A stretch of DNA of 36,564 nucleotides from contig CAMBFC010000013.1 in assembly GCA_945865905.1 (NCBI GenBank), positions 1 through 36,564 of the forward strand, read 5' to 3'. This stretch comes from Rickettsia typhi (lineage in GTDB: Bacteria > Pseudomonadota > Alphaproteobacteria > Rickettsiales > UBA1997). Of the stretch, positions 10,028 through 19,158 are shown piece after piece. Within the stretch, counting starts at the first letter, position 1; each line of letters opens with the position of its first letter. Made by a program: the position numbers and the translations under genes. The notes beneath the pieces were generated by a model that was given only the letters and a program-made list of their open reading frames with translations, did no database searches and had not been told where the DNA came from.

Positions 10028-11776
10028 TTATAATTTCTTCAAAATCTTCGCGAATAACTCTGCTGGCAAAGAACCGCCGGTAATTTTTTTTGTCGAAGAA
10101 TTATCGTCATTTCCAATCCAAACCCCAATCACATAATCATTATCAAAGCCAATAAACCATGCATCACGAAAGTTTTGACTAGTTCCTGTTTTGCCAAAAA
10201 CATTCGAAGAAATATTAGCTTTACTTCCAGTTCCATCCTCAATAACAGCGCGCAAAATTTCTCGCGTATATTCTTGAGTTTCTTCTGACAAAACTGAAGG
10301 CAATCCTGAAGATTCTCGCTTATAAATCTCACGATTTTTATCATCTTTGATCGAAGATATCGCATATGGAATAACTGGTTTTGCATTATTCGCAATACTT
10401 GCAAAAGCGGCGGTTAATTCATATAGACTAACTTCAGTAGTGCCAAGTGCAATTGTTAAATCATTTTTATCAATCTGCGATACAATGCCCAGTTTAGTGG
10501 CTACATCAGCAATATCTCTCTGATTTATTTTTTGCGCCAATTGAATTGAAACTGAATTAAGTGATTTAGCAAAAGCAGTTTTTAAATCAACTTTTCCAAA
10601 ATATTTTCCTTCATAATTATCTGGCAACCACGCACCAATATTAACTTTTTTATCCTCAAAAACATCGCTTGGTTTAAATCCTTTTTCGAACGCCGCTAGA
10701 TAAATAAAGGTTTTAAAGACTGATCCGGGTTGTCTTTTTGCAGAAACGGCGCGATTATATTGACTTTTTTGATAGTCTTTGCCGCCAGTCATACCTAAAA
10801 CAGCACCATCTTTATTCATTATAATAACCGCAATCTGAGATTTATCAATTTTTTTAGCATTATCTACCACAAAATCATTTGCGGCTTCTTCCATAGAGGC
10901 CTGAACCTTCTCATCTAAAGTTGTAGTAATCGAAATAAGTTTTTTATCGAGGTCTTTTTTATCTAAAAAATCAGCAAATTGATCATGCACAAAATCAGCA
11001 AAATAGAGCTTTTGCGAACTATTAGTTTTAAAAGAAATATCCTTATTTATTTCTTTAATGTTTTTTTCACTAAGAAAACCAGATTTAATCATGCCACTTA
11101 TAACCACATTTGTTCTATTTTCAGCAGAGTTTTGATTATTTTTTGGCGATAATTTAGAGGGAGCTTTTAACAGGCCCGCAATCATCGCCGCCTCATTCAA
11201 ATCAATACCTGATACCGGTTTACCAAAATAAAATTTTGTCGCTGCAGCAACGCCATAATTGCCAGAACCAAAATATGCACGATTAAGATAAATAGTAATA
11301 ATTTGCTCTTTGGTAAAACGCCGCTCTAGCTGCAAAGCCAAAATTACTTCTTGAATTTTGCGCTGCATTGTGCGCTCGGGGTTCAAAAATAAAAGCTTGG
11401 CAAGCTGCTGGGTGATTGTGCTGCCGCCCTGCACTATTTTGCCCGCTTTGTGATTTGCTCGATAGGCACGAATTATTGCAAAAAGATCAACGCCAACATG
11501 ATTAAAAAATTTACGATCTTCAGTTGCTATAACCGCGTTAATCAAGTGTTGAGGCAGCTCGTAAAACTGCACCTCATCATAATAAATATCACCAAAATTA
11601 GTGATTCTTTCGTTATTAGAAAAATTAATTTGAATAATTTGCTTATCACTCTTGCGATCAAGTTTTTCAATATCTGGTAGACCTTGACAATAATAAGCAA
11701 TGACAATTGCAAGAGCAATTGAAGCAATAACCAAAAGGATCAGACCCCATTTTATAACGAATTTTACTATTGGCAT
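10028..11776 (-). CDS. Second class A penicillin-binding protein (transglycosylase + transpeptidase)
   Basis: 582 residues, compact compared with PBP1A because the OB-like insertion is missing. One N-terminal membrane anchor lies at about 8-29. The GT51 domain has Glu86 in ATEDRKFFNH and GGSTITQQLAKLL. The penicillin-binding domain has Ser352-x-x-Lys355 (GSVFK), a Ser-Leu-Asn triad residue motif (AKSLNS) and Lys529-Thr-Gly (GKTGTSQ). All catalytic motifs are present, so it should be active in both reactions. It opens the wall operon, 60 bp ahead of the amidase, and is divergent from pabC with only 64 bp between start codons. It could be a PBP1C- or PBP1B-type enzyme; the C-terminal domain of E. 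coli PbpC is not visible, so I give no symbol. Confidence 0.92.
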   Translation of the reverse strand: MPIVKFVIKWGLILLVIASIALAIVIAYYCQGLPDIEKLDRKSDKQIIQINFSNNERITNFGDIYYDEVQFYELPQHLINAVIATEDRKFFNHVGVDLFAIIRAYRANHKAGKIVQGGSTITQQLAKLLFLNPERTMQRKIQEVILALQLERRFTKEQIITIYLNRAYFGSGNYGVAAATKFYFGKPVSGIDLNEAAMIAGLLKAPSKLSPKNNQNSAENRTNVVISGMIKSGFLSEKNIKEINKDISFKTNSSQKLYFADFVHDQFADFLDKKDLDKKLISITTTLDEKVQASMEEAANDFVVDNAKKIDKSQIAVIIMNKDGAVLGMTGGKDYQKSQYNRAVSAKRQPGSVFKTFIYLAAFEKGFKPSDVFEDKKVNIGAWLPDNYEGKYFGKVDLKTAFAKSLNSVSIQLAQKINQRDIADVATKLGIVSQIDKNDLTIALGTTEVSLYELTAAFASIANNAKPVIPYAISSIKDDKNREIYKRESSGLPSVLSEETQEYTREILRAVIEDGTGSKANISSNVFGKTGTSQNFRDAWFIGFDNDYVIGVWIGNDDNSSTKKITGGSLPAELFAKILKKL

Positions 11777-11840
11777 CTTTTTATTAATCTGGTAAACTTG
11801 CTTGCGAAGCCTTTAGGCTATTTAATATTGTTATTTAAAA

Positions 11841-12713
11841 ATGAATTATACATTAATAAATCAAAAATTTGTTACAAAAAAAAACGCCGTAATTTCGATT
11901 GAACAACGCGCCTGTCGCTTTGGTGATGGAATTTTCGAAACATGCAAAATAATCGATGGCATAATTTACGATTATGAATCTCACGAAGCTAGAATTTTCA
12001 AAGGCTTAAAAGCACTACAAATATCTGCTACGATCAAAAATTTAAAGAACAATTCTTACCATCTAATTAAAAAAAACCAGATTAAAAATGGAATTTTACG
12101 AATTTCTATTAGTCGCGGCGCTGGTTCACTTGGTTATCTTCCTGCTAAAAAAATTGAACCTCTGATAATTATTGAAACCAGAGAGGAAAGAAAAATTGAT
12201 AAAAAAATTATTATCGGAATCAGTAAAATCAAAGCTCCAAAACGATCATTGAATTTACAAAACTGCAAAACAATGCAAAGCTTAAATTATGTTTTGGCAA
12301 AAATTAATGCAGAAAAATCCAATCATTTTGATGATGTGATGTTGAGTGAAAATGGCCATATAGCAGAATGCTCCTCGGCAAATATTTTTTGGGTCAAAAA
12401 TGGCAAAATTTTCACCTCTTCAACAAAATGTGATACACTTTTGGGAACCACAAGACAAAAAATTCTACAAAAATTTCCGTTAAAAATAAATCCTGTAGAA
12501 GCAAAGCTATCAAGGCTTTATAATGCTGATGAAATTTTCTTAACCAATGCCAGTTTTTTAGTTTTAGCGGTTGATGAAATTGTGATTAATGGAAAAAAAA
12601 ATAAATTGCAGAAAAATCTCTCCACTAAGGTTTTACAATGCTTAAAGCTCGATATAAAAAAATATAATATAAGAAATAATTCTATACAAAATTTAACTTC
12701 AAAAAAAATTTAA
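11841..12713 (+). CDS. pabC: Class IV PLP enzyme, probable aminodeoxychorismate lyase
   Basis: 290 residues, PLP fold-type IV. The N-terminal segment (SIEQRACRFGDGIFET) is typical of the family. Lys143 in NCKTMQSLN is the expected PLP-binding lysine, and ECSSANIFW followed by a TLLGTTRQ segment forms the cofactor phosphate pocket. By sequence alone it could also be a D-amino-acid or branched-chain aminotransferase. The next gene, pabB, begins two bases after its stop, so removal of pyruvate from aminodeoxychorismate to give p-aminobenzoate for folate is the best reading. The C-terminal 30 residues are Lys/Asn-rich and look like an added tail. Confidence 0.8.
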   Translation: MNYTLINQKFVTKKNAVISIEQRACRFGDGIFETCKIIDGIIYDYESHEARIFKGLKALQISATIKNLKNNSYHLIKKNQIKNGILRISISRGAGSLGYLPAKKIEPLIIIETREERKIDKKIIIGISKIKAPKRSLNLQNCKTMQSLNYVLAKINAEKSNHFDDVMLSENGHIAECSSANIFWVKNGKIFTSSTKCDTLLGTTRQKILQKFPLKINPVEAKLSRLYNADEIFLTNASFLVLAVDEIVINGKKNKLQKNLSTKVLQCLKLDIKKYNIRNNSIQNLTSKKI

Positions 12714-12715
12714 TA

Positions 12716-14053
12716 ATGTCACCGCAAAAACAAAAATTAAATTGGATTGAGCCACTGAATTTAGCGCAAAAAATCGCTGATAATTATGGCGCTGAAAGCT
12801 GGATTTTTCTATATTCTTCTCTTTCTAGTGAAATAAAAAACTCACGATCAATTATTGCACTTTTTCCGCAACAAGAATTAATTTTAGACAATTTATCTCA
12901 ATTAAAAAACGCTTTAAAACCTGAAGAATCATGGCTTGGTTATATTTCTTATGAAGCTTCTGAAGATAAATCTACAACAAAAAAATCATTCATTAATTTG
13001 CCAAAAATTTGGCTGTTAAATTTTGCTTTAATTCTAGAATTTGATCATGATACAAAAACCGTAGAAGCTTGTTTTTCTAAACAAGAGCAGCTTGATGAGG
13101 TTTTAAATTATCAAACAATATTTGTGGAAAAAAAATCTAAAATCGAAAACCGCATTCCAAATTTTGCTTCAAAAAACAATGCTCCTAATCTCTCTGATAA
13201 AACTGATAAAAAAATTCAAATCACAAATTTTGCTTCAAATTTTTCTGATGATGAATATATGCGAGAGATTGAGAATATAAGGGGCATGATCCAATCTGGC
13301 GATTTTTATCAAGCAAATTTAACCAGAAAGTTTTTTGGAAATATCAATATTGAAAAACAAAGTGATCTTTTTTCACTATTTCTTAAGCTAGATAAAACAA
13401 GCCCCGCCAACTATTCTAGTTTTATAAAATTGCAGGATAATTTTATTATTTCATCAAGCCCTGAATTATTTTTATCTATAAAAAATAGAGAAATAATTTC
13501 TTGTCCTATTAAAGGCACAGCGTCCCGCAGCAATGATTTAAAACAAGATCTACAAAATAAAAAAGATCTACAAAATAGTGATAAAGAGCGCGCAGAAAAT
13601 TTAATGATTGTTGATCTAGTAAGAAACGATTTATCCAGAGTTTGTAAAGCCGGAAGCGTTATGGTAAAAAATCTTTTTCACATCACTAGCTATAAAACTT
13701 TGCATCATATGTCATCCGAAATTAGCGGTAAAATTGCTAATCAATTTAATATTGTTGATGCTATGCAAGCATGCTTTCCTGCTGGCTCTATGACGGGTGC
13801 GCCAAAAATAAAAGCGATGGAAATTATTGCACAAAAAGAAAAAATAAATCGTGGAATTTATAGCGGTGCAATTGGCTATTTTAAAGGTGATGAAGCAAAT
13901 TTATCAGTAGTAATCCGTACATTAATTTGCCAAAAAAATAAATTTGAATTTCAAGTTGGAGGCGCAATAACCTTTGATTCTGTAGCCCGCGCCGAGCTAG
14001 AAGAAACTGAAATTAAAGCGCAAGCAATTAAAAAAGTTTTAGAAATTTTATAA
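12716..14053 (+). CDS. pabB: Aminodeoxychorismate synthase component I
   Basis: 445 residues, chorismate-binding enzyme. It converts chorismate plus ammonia (from PabA glutaminase, not in this window) to 4-amino-4-deoxychorismate. Motifs seen: GYISYEA near the N-terminus, SGDFYQANLTRKF, SSSPELFLS, PIKGT with Lys266, a MIVDLVRNDLSRVCKAGSV block and FPAGSMTGAPK. The Lys in PIKGT is the residue that marks PabB against anthranilate synthase TrpE, which has Ala there. It is coupled to pabC. Residues of about 130-180 form a poorly conserved Lys/Asn-rich insertion between the two halves. Confidence 0.92.
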   Translation: MSPQKQKLNWIEPLNLAQKIADNYGAESWIFLYSSLSSEIKNSRSIIALFPQQELILDNLSQLKNALKPEESWLGYISYEASEDKSTTKKSFINLPKIWLLNFALILEFDHDTKTVEACFSKQEQLDEVLNYQTIFVEKKSKIENRIPNFASKNNAPNLSDKTDKKIQITNFASNFSDDEYMREIENIRGMIQSGDFYQANLTRKFFGNINIEKQSDLFSLFLKLDKTSPANYSSFIKLQDNFIISSSPELFLSIKNREIISCPIKGTASRSNDLKQDLQNKKDLQNSDKERAENLMIVDLVRNDLSRVCKAGSVMVKNLFHITSYKTLHHMSSEISGKIANQFNIVDAMQACFPAGSMTGAPKIKAMEIIAQKEKINRGIYSGAIGYFKGDEANLSVVIRTLICQKNKFEFQVGGAITFDSVARAELEETEIKAQAIKKVLEIL

Positions 14054-14081
14054 ATTACTCACTTCATTTTATAGCAAATAA

Positions 14082-14408
14082 TATATCTCACAAACTGGCT
14101 GTGGCTTTGCCAATAAAGGCGATAAAGAATGGGGGGGAGTCAATTTTGATGCAAAAAAAGTTGCTAAAAGTGAATATATTTGAAAATTTACCAATAAAAA
14201 ACCGATCACCAATAACTGAAAAAATTTACAAGAAATACCTCCAAAAACTGAAATTTTAGAAAAAATTTGCCAAGATTTAAAAAGTCGCAGCTTTCATTTT
14301 CTAGGGCCAACAATATGTTATGCCTATATGCAAGCAATGGGGCTGGTCAATGGTCACATTGCAACTTGCTTTGGGCACAATAAAATCAACACTCAAAAAA
14401 AATTATAA
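14082..14408 (+). pseudogene. tag: Decayed 3-methyladenine DNA glycosylase I
   Basis: No intact ORF is present, but one reading frame encodes an unmistakable Tag remnant. It starts with CGFANKGDK and jumps to EWGG, NFDAKKVAK and SEYI, implying deletions of intervening blocks. It then runs through KFTNKKPI, KNLQEIP, a CQDLKSRSFHFLGPTICYAY segment and MQAMGLVNGH to a TAA at 14406. In-frame TGA codons at 14181 and 14217 fall exactly where Tag proteins usually carry Trp, consistent with TGG to TGA mutation. The N-terminal zinc-ligand and catalytic regions are largely lost. With the NrdR-like sites it accounts for the roughly 500-bp gap between pabB and nrdA. Confidence 0.85.
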
Positions 14409-14451
14409 ATTTCTTGCTAGACATTTTATTCATTCTGAACAAAACTATCTA

Positions 14452-14499
14452 AATCAATATATAGTGTTTTTTTAATAAAAAGAACACTAAATATGGTTA
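14452..14499 (+). promoter_or_regulatory. Pair of NrdR-box-like operators upstream of nrdA
   Basis: Box 1 at 14452-14467 (AATCAATATATAGTGT) matches the core of the NrdR consensus acaCWATATaTWGtgt. Box 2 at 14484-14499 (ACACTAAATATGGTTA) matches less completely. They are separated by 16 bp, 32 bp start to start, close to three helical turns as in known NrdR box pairs. The pair lies 75 bp before the nrdA start. NrdR is the ATP/dATP-sensing repressor of ribonucleotide reductase genes; nrdR itself is not in the window. Confidence 0.65.
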
Positions 14500-14573
14500 A
14501 AAGCGATGATAGCGCCAGCTGATGAGGCAAAAAAATAATAGCGCTACTTAAAAAAGATTAAATTTTATTTTAT

Positions 14574-16484
14574 ATGACAACAAAAAAAAGCTCCGTAAAA
14601 AAATTCACAACAACAGGCGATGACTTGCTAAAAGCTAGCAATAAGATTTCGGCGCATAAAGAATCTCACTCAAAAAATAAAACTTTTACCGTCAAAAATG
14701 ATATTAAAAAAGATGATCGTCTTAGCAATTTTGGCAAAGCAGTTTTGAAAGATCGCTATTTAATGCCCGGTGAATCATACCAAGATTTATTCGCTCGCGT
14801 CGCCTGCCACTATGCTGATGATCAAGCTCACGCTACCAGAATTTATGATTATATTTCAAATTTGTGGTTTATGCCAGCAACGCCAATTCTGAGCAATGGC
14901 GGCACTTCACGCGGCTTGCCAATATCATGCTTTTTAAATGAAGCCGATGATTCTTTGCGCGGAATTGTCAATTTATGGAACGAAAATGTTTGGCTTGCAT
15001 CACATGGCGGTGGCATTGGCAGCTATTGGGGCAACCTTCGCTCAATTGGTGAACCAGTAAAAGGCAATGGTAAAACTTCGGGCATAGTTCCTTTTATCAA
15101 AGTGATGGATTCACAAACTCTAGCAATCTCACAAGGCAGCTTGCGTAGAGGCTCTGCAGCAGTTTATCTTCCTATTGATCACCCAGAAATTGAAGAATTT
15201 ATTGATGTTCGTCGCCCTACTGGCGGTGATCCAAACCGTCGCTCACTAAATTTGCACCACGGAGTTGTTGTTACCGACGCCTTCATGCGCGCAGTTGAAA
15301 AGGATGAAGATTTCGAACTAAAAAGCCCCTATACTGGCAAATCCGTTCAAAGCGTTAAAGCTAGAGCATTATGGATCAAGCTTCTAACAACTCGCGTTGA
15401 AACCGGCGAGCCTTACATTCTGTTCATTGATCAAGTTAATAAGGCAGTTCCTCTTCACCATCAAAAGCTTGGATTAAAAGTTAAAACTTCAAATCTATGC
15501 AGCGAAATTACGCTTGCAACTGGCATTGATCACCTAGGAAACGACCGCACAGCAGTTTGCTGCCTATCTTCGCTCAATCTCGAATATTACGATGAATGGA
15601 AAGATAATCCGCAAATCACTGAGGATATAATGCGCTTTCTCGATAATGTTCTACAAGATTTTATCGATAACGCTCCACCAGAAATGAAAAAAGCTTCTTA
15701 TTCTGCAATGCGCGAAAGAAGCGTTGGGCTTGGCGTGATGGGCTTCCATTCTTTTTTACAAAGCAAAAATGTACCAATGGAGTCTGCAATGGCTAAAGTT
15801 TGGAACAAAAAAATATTCCAACAAATTAAACAACAAGTTGATCAAGCTTCAGTAAAACTTGCACATGAAAGAGGCGCCTGCCCTGATGCAGTTGATGCTG
15901 GCGTGATGGAAAGATTCACTAACAAATTAGCAATCGCTCCAACCGCTTCAATTTCAATTATTGCTAATAATTCTTCACCTGGGATAGAACCTTTTGCCGC
16001 CAATAGTTTCACACAAAAAACCCTCACCGGATCATTTAATGTGCGCAATAAAAACTTAGTAAAAGTGCTCGAAGAAAAAGGCAAAAACACCGAAGATATT
16101 TGGTCATCAATCACTATCACTGAAGGCTCAGTGCAACATCTAGATTTTCTTGATGAGCATGAAAAACTCGTCTTTAAAACTGCGCAAGAAATTGATCAAA
16201 GATGGGTAATCGATTTATCTGCAGAGCGCCAAGAATATATCTGCCAAGCGCAAAGCTTAAATATTTTCTTACCCGGAAATGTCTCAAAAAAATATCTACA
16301 CGAGATTCATTTTCGTGCATGGCAAAAAGGCCTTAAAAGCCTTTATTATTGCCGCTCTACCTCTGTTCAACGCGCCGACAAAGTTTCAAATAAAGTTGAA
16401 AATGACGCGATGTTTAAACCAGAGGAAACTCTATTGCCAAAAGAAGAATCAGCAAAATATGAGGAGTGTTTAGCCTGCCAGTAG
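14574..16484 (+). CDS. nrdA: Ribonucleoside-diphosphate reductase alpha subunit, class I
   Basis: 636 residues, much shorter than the 761 of E. coli NrdA but like the short forms of Rickettsiales; no N-terminal ATP-cone is evident. It reduces ribonucleotides to deoxyribonucleotides with a radical from NrdB (not in the window). Cys119 (ISCFLN) and Cys329 or Cys330 are the candidate redox pair. Cys309 in NLCSEI is the thiyl-radical position, with Asn307 and Glu311 alongside. PTASISIIANNSSPGIEP lines the substrate site, LYY near the C-terminus is the radical-transfer tyrosine pair, and the tail ends ECLACQ with the Cys632/Cys635 pair that accepts electrons from thioredoxin. The missing ATP-cone implies that overall dATP inhibition is absent; that is inference. 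An NrdR-like operator pair lies upstream. Confidence 0.93.
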   Translation: MTTKKSSVKKFTTTGDDLLKASNKISAHKESHSKNKTFTVKNDIKKDDRLSNFGKAVLKDRYLMPGESYQDLFARVACHYADDQAHATRIYDYISNLWFMPATPILSNGGTSRGLPISCFLNEADDSLRGIVNLWNENVWLASHGGGIGSYWGNLRSIGEPVKGNGKTSGIVPFIKVMDSQTLAISQGSLRRGSAAVYLPIDHPEIEEFIDVRRPTGGDPNRRSLNLHHGVVVTDAFMRAVEKDEDFELKSPYTGKSVQSVKARALWIKLLTTRVETGEPYILFIDQVNKAVPLHHQKLGLKVKTSNLCSEITLATGIDHLGNDRTAVCCLSSLNLEYYDEWKDNPQITEDIMRFLDNVLQDFIDNAPPEMKKASYSAMRERSVGLGVMGFHSFLQSKNVPMESAMAKVWNKKIFQQIKQQVDQASVKLAHERGACPDAVDAGVMERFTNKLAIAPTASISIIANNSSPGIEPFAANSFTQKTLTGSFNVRNKNLVKVLEEKGKNTEDIWSSITITEGSVQHLDFLDEHEKLVFKTAQEIDQRWVIDLSAERQEYICQAQSLNIFLPGNVSKKYLHEIHFRAWQKGLKSLYYCRSTSVQRADKVSNKVENDAMFKPEETLLPKEESAKYEECLACQ

Positions 16485-16494
16485 ATCTACTGGC
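16477..16494 (+). terminator. Perfect 18-bp palindrome across the nrdA stop codon
   Basis: GCCAGTAGATCTACTGGC is a perfect palindrome and contains the TAG stop of nrdA. As RNA it forms a 7-bp stem with a GATC loop. There is no immediate run of T, only T-rich sequence about 20-30 bp later, so it may be a weak terminator or a 3'-end stabiliser. tRNA-Glu follows at 16591. Confidence 0.35.
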
Positions 16495-16590
16495 TGTAGC
16501 ACTCTACTAATTTTCTTGCTTTTTGTAAAAATGGATAATAAAATACTCTTCTTCTAATTTTGTTTTTAGTTTTAACACTGATAAACAATT

Positions 16591-16665
16591 GGCCCCGTCG
16601 TCTAACGGTTAGGACATCACCCTTTCACGGTGGTAATACGGATTCGAATTCCGTCGGGGTCACCA
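16591..16665 (+). tRNA. tRNA-Glu (anticodon TTC)
   Basis: 75 nt including an encoded CCA. The acceptor stem pairs GGCCCCG with CGGGGTC (one G-U), and the discriminator is A. The anticodon stem TCACC/GGTGG encloses loop CTTTCAC, with TTC at 16624-16626. The T arm contains GGATTCGAATTCC. D-arm GTCTAACGGTTAGGAC is typical of tRNA-Glu. It lies about 100 bp after nrdA on the same strand and is followed by the convergent flavin reductase gene. Confidence 0.97.
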
Positions 16666-16704
16666 TCTATTCTCTCTTCACCAATATTTATTTTTTGCTA
16701 TTAA

Positions 16705-17169
16705 TTAAAGCAAAAAACTACCACCCATATACAACAACGGTTTATCCTGCTTTAACTTCGCACAGCTAATGATTTTTCCAATAATAATGTGATGATCCCC
16801 AGCCTTAACAACATCGTATCTCTCGCAATCAAAATACCCCGTAGATTCTTCAAAAATTGGTGAACCAGTATTTGTTGTAAAATATTTTTCAATCTGCCAT
16901 TTTGATTCATTTTTAGGCTTAGCAAATTCTTGTGCTAAAATTAATTGCTGCTGACTTAAAATTGAGAGAGAAAAATGTTTTGATTTTTGAAACGCTTTTA
17001 AATTTGAAGATTTATTATCTACTGAAAAAAGTAACAATGGAGGCTCTAAAGATGTGGAAGAAAAAGAGTTTATTGTCATACCATGAAAATGATCTTTAAA
17101 CGCAGTTGTGGCAATCATTACGCCCGTTGCAAAAAGACCAAAACAATCACGCAGCTCTCTTTCGTTCAT
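16705..17169 (-). CDS. Flavin reductase-domain protein (FMN-binding, HpaC/DIM6 type)
   Basis: 154 residues, the usual size of the single-domain flavin reductase family. Recognisable blocks are FGLFATGVMIATT at the N-terminus, GMTINSFSSTSLEPPLLLFSV (the FMN-contacting loop), FSLSILS, and the C-terminal DHHIIIGKI segment ending in LLYMGGSF. Members use NAD(P)H to reduce FMN or FAD for a partner monooxygenase or other acceptor. No partner oxygenase is present nearby, so the substrate is open. It follows nuoL by 18 bp on the same strand and is probably the last gene of that transcript. Confidence 0.85.
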   Translation of the reverse strand: MNERELRDCFGLFATGVMIATTAFKDHFHGMTINSFSSTSLEPPLLLFSVDNKSSNLKAFQKSKHFSLSILSQQQLILAQEFAKPKNESKWQIEKYFTTNTGSPIFEESTGYFDCERYDVVKAGDHHIIIGKIISCAKLKQDKPLLYMGGSFLL

Positions 17170-17187
17170 TTTTATTTATTTATAAAA

Positions 17188-19143
17188 TTAAATTAAACTA
17201 CGCAGCGAAGTAATAAAAAGAAAAATTATTACAACACAGCCAATTGCAATCCACGCACAATAATCATACAAAAAACCAGTTTGCAGTTTGCTAGTTTTTT
17301 TTGCCATTTCTCGACAAAAAGCTACCACTCCATTTGGACCGCCATCAACAATTTTTATATCAACAAAACGCCAGAGAAAATTTCCAAGCTTTTTGGCTGG
17401 AACGACTAAAGCTGTTTCATAAATTTCATCAAAATACCATTTGTTAAAAGAAATATTATATAATGGTTTAAAAGTTTGCGCTAATTTTTGTGGAATATTG
17501 GTTTTGACTAAATACAAAATATAAGCCAAAGCAATTGCTAGAACACCAAGAATTAGCGGAGCATTCTTAACCAAAAAAGGTGCGTGATGAACTTCTTCGA
17601 GCAGATCTTTGTTATGCTCTGCAACAAAAATAGAATTGGCAAAAAAGTTATGTTCCGCCGAAACCATATGAAGTATTTTTGAGCCAAAAAACCCTGCAAA
17701 AATTGATCCTAAAGCCAAAATAGCAAGTGGTATTAGCATTGAAATCGGTGATTCGTGAGCGTGGTCAAAAGTGTGTTTATCGGCGCGAGTTTTGCCGTGA
17801 AAAGTTAAAAATAATAAACGCCAAGAATAAAATGCGGTTAAAAATGCAGCAACAATACCAAGGCCAAAAGCCAACTTGCCAAATGGTGTATGTGACATAA
17901 AGGCAGCTTCAAGAATTATATCTTTAGAATAAAAGCCTGCAAATGGCGGAAAGCCAGCAAGGGCAAGGTTTCCAATCCACATCATTGCATAAGTAAAAGG
18001 AATTTTGCGCCAGATTCCACCCATTTTTTGGATATTTTGTTCGTGATGCATTGCGTGAATAACAGAGCCCGCACCCAAGAATAGTAAAGCTTTGAAGAAT
18101 GCATGAGTTGCTAAATGAAAGATTCCGGCACTATAAGCAGAAACGCCGCAAGCAAAAAACATATAGCCAAGTTGACTGCAAGTTGAATAAGCGATAATTT
18201 TTTTAATATCATTTTGCGTGATAGCGATAGTGGCAGCAAAGATTGCGGTTGCAGCACCAACAAGAGTAACCATCATCAAGGCAATTGGCGAAAATTCAAA
18301 AATTGGCGAGCAGCGTGCCACTAAAAACACACCAGCAGTAACCATTGTGGCAGCGTGGATTAAAGCTGAAACCGGAGTTGGACCTTCCATCGCATCTGCC
18401 AGCCAAGTATGCAAACCAATTTGTGCCGATTTGCCCATCGCGCCAACAAAAAGTAAAATACAAATTGCATCAATATTTTTAAATGAATGACCAAAAAGCG
18501 TGAATTGATCATTGATATGATTGCTAACAGTTGAAAAAACACCTGCATATTCAACGGTGCCAAAAGTTAGATATATCAAGGCTATAGCGATAATTAAACC
18601 AAAATCCCCTACCCTATTTACTACAAAGGCTTTGATTGCTGCGGCATTAGCTGATTGTTTTTTAAACCAAAATCCAATTAACAAATATGATGCCAAACCA
18701 ACACCTTCCCAACCAACAAAAAGTTGCAAGAAATTATCGCCCGTAACCAAAACCAACATAAAAAAAGTAAAGAGCGACAAATAAGACATAAAGCGTGCCA
18801 AAGATTTATCTTCGTGCATATATCCAATTGAATAAATATGAACAAGACTTGAAACCAAAGTAACCACAACCAGCATTGTTGCGGTGAGTTGATCTATTTT
18901 AAGTGCCCAATTAGCAAAAAATCCTCCTGATGAAATCCAGCTAATCAGAGTAACTGTAGGCATTGCGCCATGCATCCAAACTTGTATAAAAACAACTAAT
19001 GCCAATACTGCACTAGCAACTAAAAATGAAACCGTGATTATTTGAGCCAAAATATCGGCAAGTTTTTTTTCTAAAATACGCGAAAGTAAACCAGAAATTA
19101 AAAAGGCAAATAGAGGTAAAAAAACAATTAATTTTGTAAGCAT
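17188..19143 (-). CDS. nuoL: NADH-quinone oxidoreductase subunit L
   Basis: 651 residues with about 15 or more membrane helices, matching NuoL of complex I, one of the antiporter-like proton-pumping subunits. Signature segments: FVGWEGVGLASYLLIGFW, HAATMVTAGVFLVARCSP, a YSTCSQLGYMFFACG stretch and FFKALLFLGAG. The C-terminus has the extra amphipathic region and last helix expected of NuoL rather than NuoM or NuoN. It is detached from other nuo genes: popZ lies 15 bp upstream and a flavin reductase downstream. Such scattering of complex I genes occurs in Rickettsiales-type genomes. Alternative: an Mrp antiporter A subunit, but the length and motifs favour NuoL. Confidence 0.93.
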   Translation of the reverse strand: MLTKLIVFLPLFAFLISGLLSRILEKKLADILAQIITVSFLVASAVLALVVFIQVWMHGAMPTVTLISWISSGGFFANWALKIDQLTATMLVVVTLVSSLVHIYSIGYMHEDKSLARFMSYLSLFTFFMLVLVTGDNFLQLFVGWEGVGLASYLLIGFWFKKQSANAAAIKAFVVNRVGDFGLIIAIALIYLTFGTVEYAGVFSTVSNHINDQFTLFGHSFKNIDAICILLFVGAMGKSAQIGLHTWLADAMEGPTPVSALIHAATMVTAGVFLVARCSPIFEFSPIALMMVTLVGAATAIFAATIAITQNDIKKIIAYSTCSQLGYMFFACGVSAYSAGIFHLATHAFFKALLFLGAGSVIHAMHHEQNIQKMGGIWRKIPFTYAMMWIGNLALAGFPPFAGFYSKDIILEAAFMSHTPFGKLAFGLGIVAAFLTAFYSWRLLFLTFHGKTRADKHTFDHAHESPISMLIPLAILALGSIFAGFFGSKILHMVSAEHNFFANSIFVAEHNKDLLEEVHHAPFLVKNAPLILGVLAIALAYILYLVKTNIPQKLAQTFKPLYNISFNKWYFDEIYETALVVPAKKLGNFLWRFVDIKIVDGGPNGVVAFCREMAKKTSKLQTGFLYDYCAWIAIGCVVIIFLFITSLRSLI

Positions 19144-19158
19144 TTTTTAAAGTTAATT

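Noticed and set aside
14181..14219. TGA read as Trp (alternative genetic code), suggested by two TGA codons at Trp positions in the tag remnant
   Set aside because: amiC, tolR and tolA end naturally in TGA, Trp is written TGG throughout the intact genes, and the same remnant has internal deletions. Nonsense mutation in a pseudogene explains it.
14463..14488. AGTGTT...AACACT hairpin as a terminator upstream of nrdA
   Set aside because: The complementary halves come from the facing ends of the two NrdR-like boxes, and no poly-T tract follows.
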